A stretch of 5,585 nt of DNA from Pseudomonadota bacterium. Its GTDB lineage: Bacteria > Pseudomonadota > Alphaproteobacteria > Acetobacterales > Acetobacteraceae. Made by a program: the position numbers and the translations under genes. Shown here in pieces: positions 1 through 5,585 of the stretch; the stretch's first letter is position 1, and every line of letters begins with the position of its first letter. Where the stretch lies: positions 1 to 5,585 of the forward strand of contig JAJZVE010000347.1 in assembly GCA_021845835.1 (NCBI GenBank), in the 5' to 3' direction. The notes under the pieces were generated by a model that was not told where the DNA came from, did no database searches, and worked only from the letters and a program-made list of their open reading frames with translations.

Positions 1-1510
<1,510 letters not shown>

Positions 1511-1512
1511 CC

Positions 1513-1544
1513 ACCGGGGCCGGCGCGGCCGGTACCCTGACCGG
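1513..1544 (+). terminator. GC-rich hairpin(s) just after acs, possible terminator
   Basis: Three bases after the acs stop, ACC (1513-1515) and GGCCG (1518-1522) can pair with CGGCC (1526-1530) and GGT (1531-1533). This gives an 8-bp stem with a 2-nt bulge and a GCG loop. A second, mutually exclusive stem pairs CCGGT (1529-1533) with ACCGG (1540-1544). No T-run follows, so this is not a classical intrinsic terminator. It could instead protect the 3' end of the mRNA, or it could be chance in DNA this rich in GC. Confidence 0.3.
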
Positions 1545-1546
1545 TC

Positions 1547-1575
1547 CGCCGGCGGTCATCGCCGGCGGTCATCGC
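1547..1575. repeat. Two-copy 13-bp tandem repeat in the acs-methyltransferase gap
   Basis: The unit CGCCGGCGGTCAT (1547-1559) is repeated exactly at 1560-1572, and the match runs on for three more bases to 1575. It sits in the non-coding gap, about 80 bp before the methyltransferase start. The unit contains GCCGGC, which can self-pair. Function is unknown: it may be a slippage product or a paired binding site. Confidence 0.75.
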
Positions 1576-1655
1576 AGGCGGGCGTCCCGCGGGTTTGCAG
1601 GACGCGCCGCACCTGCCACATTCGCCGGCGGGTTGAAGGGGATTCGGCGCGGCTC

Positions 1656-2354
1656 ATGGCAATTCTCACGCGCGGCTGGCGGGCCGGGGTGTTCGGCCGC
1701 GCCTATCGCAAGCTGCTCTATACATTCTACGCCAACGACATCGCGATCGACCTGCGGCTGGCGGCGAAGCGGGAGGCGGTGCGCTATATCCGCGCCCATA
1801 TGCCGGATGCGGTCATGCGCCCCGACCGCTACGCGCTGCTGCGCTTCGCGCTGTCGCGGGCGCCGCAGGACGGGCTGGTGCTGGAATTCGGCGTCGAGAA
1901 GGGGCTGTCCATCACCTGCCTCGCCCAGGCGACGCCGCGCGTGGTGCACGGCTTCGATTCGTTCCAGGGCCTGCCGGAGGACTGGACCGGCACCGCCGAG
2001 ACGCGCGGCGCCTTCGACCGGAAGGGCAAGCTGCCGCAGGTGCCGGCCAATGTGCAGCTGCATGTCGGCTGGTTCGACGCGACGCTGCCGGCGTTCCTGG
2101 CCGCGCATGCCGGCCCGGTCGCGCTGCTGCATGTCGATTGCGACATCTATGTCTCGACGCGCATCGTGCTGGAGGCGCTGGCGCCGCGCATCGGCGCGGG
2201 CACGGTGATCGTGTTCGACGAGTATTTCAACTATCACGGCTGGCGGCAGCACGAATATCGTGCGTTCCAGGAGTTCATCGCCGCGACCGGACATCGCTAC
2301 CGGTATCTCGGCTTCTCCGCCGAGAAGGGGCATGTCGCGGTGGTGATCGAATGA
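1656..2354 (+). CDS. TylF-like class I SAM-dependent methyltransferase
   Basis: The 232-residue protein has a class I methyltransferase fold. Motif I is VLEFGVEKG (75-83), the E/D-x-G-x-x-x-G loop that binds SAM. GFDSFQGLPEDW (99-110) carries the acidic D101 at the end of strand 2, expected to bind the ribose. LLHVDCDIYVST (158-168) and VIVFDEYFNYHGW (184-196) resemble the TylF/MycF group, where equivalent acidic residues (D161, D163, D188, E189) can hold a divalent metal. Family members methylate hydroxyls on sugars or small molecules; the substrate here is unknown. No signal peptide or membrane segment is evident, so it should be cytosolic. The ATG at 1656 has a purine-rich AAGGGGA (1636-1642) upstream at a long 13-nt spacing, and no better in-frame start precedes it. 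Its stop overlaps the cdh start (ATGA), so the two are probably translated together. I am sure of the fold and unsure of the reaction. Confidence 0.88.
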   Translation: MAILTRGWRAGVFGRAYRKLLYTFYANDIAIDLRLAAKREAVRYIRAHMPDAVMRPDRYALLRFALSRAPQDGLVLEFGVEKGLSITCLAQATPRVVHGFDSFQGLPEDWTGTAETRGAFDRKGKLPQVPANVQLHVGWFDATLPAFLAAHAGPVALLHVDCDIYVSTRIVLEALAPRIGAGTVIVFDEYFNYHGWRQHEYRAFQEFIAATGHRYRYLGFSAEKGHVAVVIE

Positions 2355-3094
2355 CCATGCGGGCCGGGCTGCTGCTGCTGGCCGCGCTGCTGCTGGCGGG
2401 ACCGGTCCCGGCGCGCGCGGACAGCGACGCCCTTTGGCGGATCGTGCATGACCGCTGCGTGCCCGACCAGCGCCAGCACGCCGATCCGGCGCCCTGCGCG
2501 GTGGTGTCGCTCGCCGGCGGCTGGGCGGTGCTGAAGGACCGGCGCGGGCTGGCGCAATTCCTGCTGATCCCGACCGCGCGCGTCACCGGCATCGAGGACC
2601 CGGCGGTGCTGGCGCCCGGCGCGCCCAATTATTTCGCCGCCGCCTGGGCGGCGCGTGGCCGGACGGAGGCGCTGCTGCCGCACCCGGTGCCGCGCGATGC
2701 GCTGTCGCTGGCCATCAATTCGCCGACCGGGCGCAGCCAGAACCAGTTGCATATCCATGTCGACTGCCTGCGCGCGGAGGTGCGCGCGGCCCTGGCCAGG
2801 GAGGCCGCCGCGATCGGGCCGGACTGGGCGAAGCTGCCCGGCGGGCTGCTCGGCCATCCCTATCTCGCGCGGCGGATCGATGGGGGCGATCTGACGGCCA
2901 ATCCGTTCCGGCTGCTGGCGGACTGGCCGGGCGTCGGCGCCGATGGGCTGCGGCCCTGGACGCTGGCGGTGGCGGGAATGAAGGGCGGCTTCGTGCTGCT
3001 GGCCGATCGCGCCAACCCCGGCACCGGCGACCGCGCCGAAAGCGAGGAACTGCAGGACCATGCCTGCGCGCTGGCGCAGGGGAAAGCCGACTGA
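2351..3094 (+). CDS. cdh: CDP-diacylglycerol diphosphatase (exported)
   Basis: The enzyme hydrolyses CDP-diacylglycerol to phosphatidate and CMP, removing a central phospholipid precursor. The signature is the HIT-like NQLHIHVDC (131-139) with H134, H136 and D138, preceded by SLAINSPTGRSQ. LWRIVHDRCVP near the N-terminus and LIPTARVTGIEDP (72-84) also match the Cdh family. Length is 247 residues, against about 250 in E. coli Cdh. Residues 1-23 form a signal sequence: MTMR, a leucine/alanine-rich core, then a likely cleavage site ARA/DSD. The protein should therefore act in the periplasm or at the outer face of the inner membrane; E. coli Cdh keeps its N-terminal anchor, so cleavage is not certain. 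Cys36, Cys49, Cys139 and Cys239 could form disulfides. The frame is open further upstream, but the start is placed at ATG 2351 because of the signal peptide and the ATGA overlap. ATG 2357 is an alternative. There is no strong ribosome site, which fits coupling to the upstream gene. Confidence 0.93.
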   Translation: MTMRAGLLLLAALLLAGPVPARADSDALWRIVHDRCVPDQRQHADPAPCAVVSLAGGWAVLKDRRGLAQFLLIPTARVTGIEDPAVLAPGAPNYFAAAWAARGRTEALLPHPVPRDALSLAINSPTGRSQNQLHIHVDCLRAEVRAALAREAAAIGPDWAKLPGGLLGHPYLARRIDGGDLTANPFRLLADWPGVGADGLRPWTLAVAGMKGGFVLLADRANPGTGDRAESEELQDHACALAQGKAD

Positions 3095-3202
3095 CGGCGG
3101 CGAATTTCTGCCCCGCACGCGCGGCCATGGCATCGCGCGGAGGTTCGGCTATGGTTGCCGGCAATGCGCCGGCCGTGACGGCGAGAGGAGAGGAAATCCG
3201 CG
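3095..3202. promoter_or_regulatory. Leader region upstream of the lactonase gene with hairpin and palindromes
   Basis: The 108-nt gap holds three small symmetric elements: GCCATGGC (3124-3131), the perfect 10-bp palindrome TTGCCGGCAA (3155-3164), and a hairpin pairing GCCGGC (3157-3162) with GCCGGC (3168-3173) across the loop AATGC. The palindrome and hairpin overlap. TTGCCGGCAA has the CG-centred symmetry seen in many LacI-type operators, but it is short and such palindromes are common at this GC content. I see no convincing -35/-10 pair, so whether a promoter lies here is open. Confidence 0.3.
3184..3195 (+). promoter_or_regulatory. Strong Shine-Dalgarno site of the lactonase gene
   Basis: The purine run AGAGGAGAGGAA contains AGGAG (3186-3190) and AGGA (3191-3194) ahead of ATG 3203, the second with 8-nt spacing. 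It is the best ribosome binding site in the window, fixes the start of the lactonase gene, and suggests that gene is translated independently of cdh. Confidence 0.75.
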
Positions 3203-4123
3203 ATGAACGAAAACCCGCATGTCGTGCTCGATCCGCGCTTCCACGCGGTGATCTTCCCGCACACGAAGCTGGAGAAGCTGTGGACCGGGGCACGCTGGGC
3301 GGAGGGGCCGGCCTATTTTCCGGCCGGGCGCTACCTGATCTTCTCCGACATCCCGAACGACCGGCTGATGCGCTTCGACGAGTGCACCAACACCGTCTCC
3401 GTGTTCCGCTCGCCCTGCTTCAACGAGAACGGCCACACCGTCGATCGTCAGGGGCGGCTGATCTCCTGCGAGCATCGCGGGCGGGCCGTGACCCGCACCG
3501 AGTTCGACGGCAGCCGCAAGATCCTTGCCTCGCACCACAAGGGCGGCAAGCTGAACTCGCCGAACGACGTGGTGGTGAAGTCGGACAACTCGATCTGGTT
3601 CACCGATCCCAGCTACGGCATCGACAGCGAGTACGAGGGTGACGCCGCGCCCCACGAACAGGACGGCTGCTACGTCTATCGCATCGACCCGGCGGGCGGC
3701 GAGCCGGTGCCGGTGATCACCGACATGCACAAGCCGAACGGCATCGCCTTCTCGCCGGACGAAAGCCTGCTCTATGTCGCCGATACCGGCTTCACGCATG
3801 ATCCGTCGGTGACGCCGCAGATCCGCGTCTACAAGGTCAACCCGGACGGGCGCAGCGTCGGCGAGGGCCGCGTGTTCGCGCAGAGCAAGGACGCCGGGCT
3901 GTATGACGGGTTCCGCATCGACATCCACGGCAATCTGTGGACATCGACCGGTCTCGGCGTCGAGTGCTACCACCCGGACGGCACGCTGCTGGGCAAGATC
4001 CCGGTCCCGGAAATCGTCGCCAACGTCACCTTCGGCGGGCCGAAGCGCAACCGCATGTATATCTGCGGCCAGACCTCGCTCTACTCGCTCTACCTGAACA
4101 CGCAGGGCCAGAAATACTGCTGA
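3203..4123 (+). CDS. SMP-30/gluconolactonase-family lactonase
   Basis: The 306-residue protein is a six-bladed beta-propeller of the SMP-30/gluconolactonase/LRE family, metal-dependent enzymes that open sugar lactones to sugar acids. The expected metal and active-site residues are visible: E34 in RWAEGPAYF, N121 in NSPNDV (118-123), N179 in KPNGIAFSPD (177-186) and D235 in GLYDGFRID (232-240). SMP-30 uses an equivalent Glu, Asn and Asp to hold its divalent metal. IWFTDPSYG (131-139) and LLYVADTG (189-196) are typical blade motifs. There is no signal peptide, so a cytosolic location is likely. Length is normal for the family and the protein ends in a free Cys. The substrate cannot be read from sequence: gluconolactone is the default, but xylono-, galactono- or fucono-type lactones are possible. 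The MFS gene 47 nt downstream could carry the substrate or product. The family call is firm; a specific gluconolactonase name is not. Confidence 0.93.
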   Translation: MNENPHVVLDPRFHAVIFPHTKLEKLWTGARWAEGPAYFPAGRYLIFSDIPNDRLMRFDECTNTVSVFRSPCFNENGHTVDRQGRLISCEHRGRAVTRTEFDGSRKILASHHKGGKLNSPNDVVVKSDNSIWFTDPSYGIDSEYEGDAAPHEQDGCYVYRIDPAGGEPVPVITDMHKPNGIAFSPDESLLYVADTGFTHDPSVTPQIRVYKVNPDGRSVGEGRVFAQSKDAGLYDGFRIDIHGNLWTSTGLGVECYHPDGTLLGKIPVPEIVANVTFGGPKRNRMYICGQTSLYSLYLNTQGQKYC

Positions 4124-4144
4124 CACAGACGCGGGCGGGCACCG

Positions 4145-4156
4145 GCCGCTAGCGGC
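4145..4156. repeat. 12-bp perfect palindrome between the lactonase and MFS genes
   Basis: GCCGCTAGCGGC is its own reverse complement and lies in the 47-nt gap, 14 bases before the GTG start of the MFS gene. With CTAG as a loop it forms only a 4-bp stem, too weak for a terminator. It also supplies the in-frame TAG (4150-4152) that prevents any upstream extension of the MFS gene. It could be an operator half-way across the gap, but there is no further support. Confidence 0.35.
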
Positions 4157-4170
4157 ACGGGGGCAGGCGG

Positions 4171-5415
4171 GTGGCCCCGGACGTGCCGGTCCCGTCCCCG
4201 GCGACACGGCTCCTCTCGCGCGATTTCCTGCTGCTGTGGGGAGTCGGCGCGGTGGGGAACGCGATGCGCTGGCTGGAGGTGCTGGCGGCGGCGCTGTTCA
4301 CGCTGGAGGCCACCGGCTCGGAGCTGGCGGTGGCGCTGGTGTCGGCGGCGCGCAGCCTGCCGCTGATCTTCACCGCCGCCATCGCCGGCGTGCTGGCGGA
4401 TGCCATCGACCGGCGGCTGATCGTGGCCGGCGGGCTGCTGCTGAGCGGCGGCGGCGCGGCGGCGGTCGCGGTGCTGTCCGGCCTGGGCGTGCTGCAGCCC
4501 TGGCACCTGTTCATCGCCAGCCTGCTGAGCGGGCTGGTCTATGGCACCGACATGTCGGCGCGGCGGCGCATGCTGGGCGAGAGCGTCGCCGGCTTCCTGG
4601 CGCCGCGCGCCATCGCGCTCGACAGCCTCACCGTCTCGGCGAGCCGTTTCGCCGGGCCGCTGCTGGGCGGGGCGGCGTATGAATTCCTCGGCCTGACCGG
4701 CACCTTCGCCGCCTCGGCGCTGCTCAGCCTGGCCGCGGCGGCGGCGGCGCTGCGGGTGCGGCATGCCCAGGTGCCGCGGCGCCTGTCGGTCGCGATGGTG
4801 GCGGCCGACCTGGCGGAGGCGCTGGGCGTGGTGCGCCGCTCCGCCGTGCTGGCGACGCTGGTGCTGGTGACGCTGGGGCAGAACCTGTTCGGCTTCGCCT
4901 ACACGACGCTGATCGCGCCGGCCGGGCGCGACGTGTTCGGCGTCTCGGCGGCGATGGTCGGCGTGCTGGCGGCGGCGGAGCCGGCGGGCGGCACGCTGGG
5001 CGGCATCGCGGTCGCGCTGTTCGGCATGCCGAAGGGACGGCCGATCAAGGTGTTCATGTTCGCCTCGGCCTGGTTCCTGGCGATGCTGATGCTGACCGCG
5101 ACGGCGCCGTGGTTCTGGGCCACCGCCGGGTTGCTGTTCACCGGCGGGCTGGCGCTGGCGCTGTATTCCAACCACCAGACCAACCTCGCGCTGACCGAGG
5201 CGCCGGAGGCGGTGCGGTCGCGGGTGATGGGCCTGATCTCCACCGCGATCGGCGGCTGGCCGATCGGCATGCTGCTGGCCGGCTGGCTCGCCGATCGCAC
5301 CGGACCGCTGCGGGCGATGGGGATGCTGGGGGCGGCGGGGCTGCTCTGGGTGGCGGCCATCGCCGCGCGCGGCGTCACGCGCGCGGCGCGAACGGAGCCG
5401 CTCAGCCGGCCATGA
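4171..5415 (+). CDS. MFS transporter, MFS_3/EntS-like
   Basis: The 414-residue protein is an inner-membrane major facilitator permease, probably a proton-coupled exporter. About 12 hydrophobic segments are visible, roughly at 19-42, 52-75, 83-104, 110-126, 152-176, 177-196, 226-248, 257-285, 294-311, 313-335, 352-374 and 380-400. The loop GVLADAIDRR (73-82) between helices 2 and 3 and GWLADRTGPLRAM (371-383) between 11 and 12 are the repeated MFS motif. SRFAGPLLGGAAYE in helix 5 and VRSRVMGL (348-355) match the EntS/MFS_3 group, whose members export siderophores and other small molecules. The start is GTG 4171: an in-frame TAG at 4150 blocks extension and the first ATG (4264, M32) would cut helix 1. 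GTG 4183 is an alternative and would sit better behind the G-rich run at 4159-4170. Substrate is unknown; the adjacent lactonase hints at sugars or lactones. The 3' end overlaps a convergent gene by 14 nt. Confidence 0.9.
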   Translation: MAPDVPVPSPATRLLSRDFLLLWGVGAVGNAMRWLEVLAAALFTLEATGSELAVALVSAARSLPLIFTAAIAGVLADAIDRRLIVAGGLLLSGGGAAAVAVLSGLGVLQPWHLFIASLLSGLVYGTDMSARRRMLGESVAGFLAPRAIALDSLTVSASRFAGPLLGGAAYEFLGLTGTFAASALLSLAAAAAALRVRHAQVPRRLSVAMVAADLAEALGVVRRSAVLATLVLVTLGQNLFGFAYTTLIAPAGRDVFGVSAAMVGVLAAAEPAGGTLGGIAVALFGMPKGRPIKVFMFASAWFLAMLMLTATAPWFWATAGLLFTGGLALALYSNHQTNLALTEAPEAVRSRVMGLISTAIGGWPIGMLLAGWLADRTGPLRAMGMLGAAGLLWVAAIAARGVTRAARTEPLSRP

Positions 5416-5585
5416 CCGCGCCGCGCGCCGGCAGCCTGGCGCGGCCTTGGGCCGGCCGGCGTGCCAGGATCGGCGATTCGAACCAGCGCCAGGAGGCATA
5501 GGCGAGGCCGAGGCTTACCAGCACGATCGTCGCCAGCGTGCCGCCGCGGCCGATGCGCTGGATCGATCCCCAGCGCATCGGCTGC
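5402..5585 (-). CDS. C-terminal end of a probable acyltransferase-3 (OafA-like) membrane protein
   Basis: Reading the minus strand from the window edge gives 60 codons with no stop until TGA at 5404-5402. The frame shows a short basic loop (QPMRWGSIQRIGRGG), one membrane helix (TLATIVLVSLGLAYAS), then WRWFESPIL and a basic, Arg/Pro/Ala-rich tail. The pattern helix, then AYxSxRxxExP, then a short tail is the usual end of acyltransferase family 3, integral membrane enzymes that move acetyl or other acyl groups onto O-antigen, exopolysaccharide or other surface glycans. Only the last helix is in the window, so the catalytic part and substrate are unseen. The start lies beyond base 5585. It converges on the MFS gene, its stop falling inside that gene's last codons. 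The coding call is well supported by the clean family-like ending; the family name is less sure. Confidence 0.75.
   Translation of the reverse strand, partial: QPMRWGSIQRIGRGGTLATIVLVSLGLAYASWRWFESPILARRPAQGRARLPARGAVMAG
5424..5443 (+). terminator. Hairpin just after the MFS stop, possible terminator
   Basis: Eight bases after the MFS stop, CGCGCCGG (5424-5431) pairs with CTGGCGCG (5436-5443) around the 4-nt loop CAGC; in RNA this is an 8-bp stem with one G-U pair. No T-run follows. It lies inside the coding region of the opposing acyltransferase, as expected when two convergent genes overlap. It may help end the rightward transcript, but codon-driven GC symmetry is an alternative. Confidence 0.3.

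Noticed and set aside
1595..1622. Possible sigma-70 promoter (TTGCAG, then CACATT) before the methyltransferase gene
   Set aside because: The -10 box matches only 3 of 6 consensus bases with 16-nt spacing; not better than chance.
1569..2333. 254-codon open frame on the minus strand across the methyltransferase gene
   Set aside because: Arg/Gln/His-rich shadow of a well-supported plus-strand gene.
2138..2350. N-terminal extension of the cdh frame upstream of 2351
   Set aside because: It would run through the methyltransferase gene and bury the signal peptide inside the protein; the ATG in the ATGA overlap is the natural start.
3149..4207. 352-codon open frame on the minus strand across the lactonase gene
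   Set aside because: The plus strand has conserved lactonase motifs and a strong ribosome site; the antisense translation has no recognisable family features.
4090..5499. 469-codon open frame on the minus strand across the MFS gene
   Set aside because: Its translation is dominated by R, Q, H, A and G with no hydrophobic or domain pattern, while the plus strand encodes a clear 12-helix permease. It is a shadow frame caused by high GC.

Overview
This high-GC window (roughly 70% by eye) comes from a bacterial chromosome. Codons end mostly in G or C, the Acs and Cdh proteins are of proteobacterial type, and long false ORFs run on both strands. An alphaproteobacterium, perhaps of the Acetobacteraceae or a relative, is my best guess; this rests on composition and protein style, not on a search.

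Layout. 1-1510 (+) is the C-terminal three quarters of acetyl-CoA synthetase (acs), cut by the window start. 1511-1655 is non-coding and holds a GC-rich hairpin and a 13-bp tandem repeat. 1656-2354 (+) is a TylF-like class I SAM-dependent methyltransferase. It overlaps by 4 nt (ATGA) a gene at 2351-3094 (+) for an exported CDP-diacylglycerol diphosphatase (cdh). A 108-nt gap with a small hairpin and a strong ribosome binding site leads to 3203-4123 (+), an SMP-30/gluconolactonase-family lactonase. After 47 nt comes 4171-5415 (+), a 12-helix MFS permease of the EntS/MFS_3 type with a GTG start. From the right edge, on the minus strand, comes the C-terminal end of a membrane protein (5402-5585) that looks like an acyltransferase-3 (OafA-like) enzyme. 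Its stop lies inside the end of the MFS gene, so the two genes converge with a 14-nt overlap.

How the genes work together. The methyltransferase-cdh pair is the only clearly coupled unit. The lactonase and MFS genes are close enough to share a transcript, which would fit a sugar-acid or lactone uptake or export pair, but the sequence does not prove it. Acs is a housekeeping gene that activates acetate and has no evident link to the rest. I see no mobile element, RNA gene, CRISPR array or defence system. The window looks like ordinary chromosome, and nothing in it clearly points to an undescribed system; the findings are modest points for follow-up.
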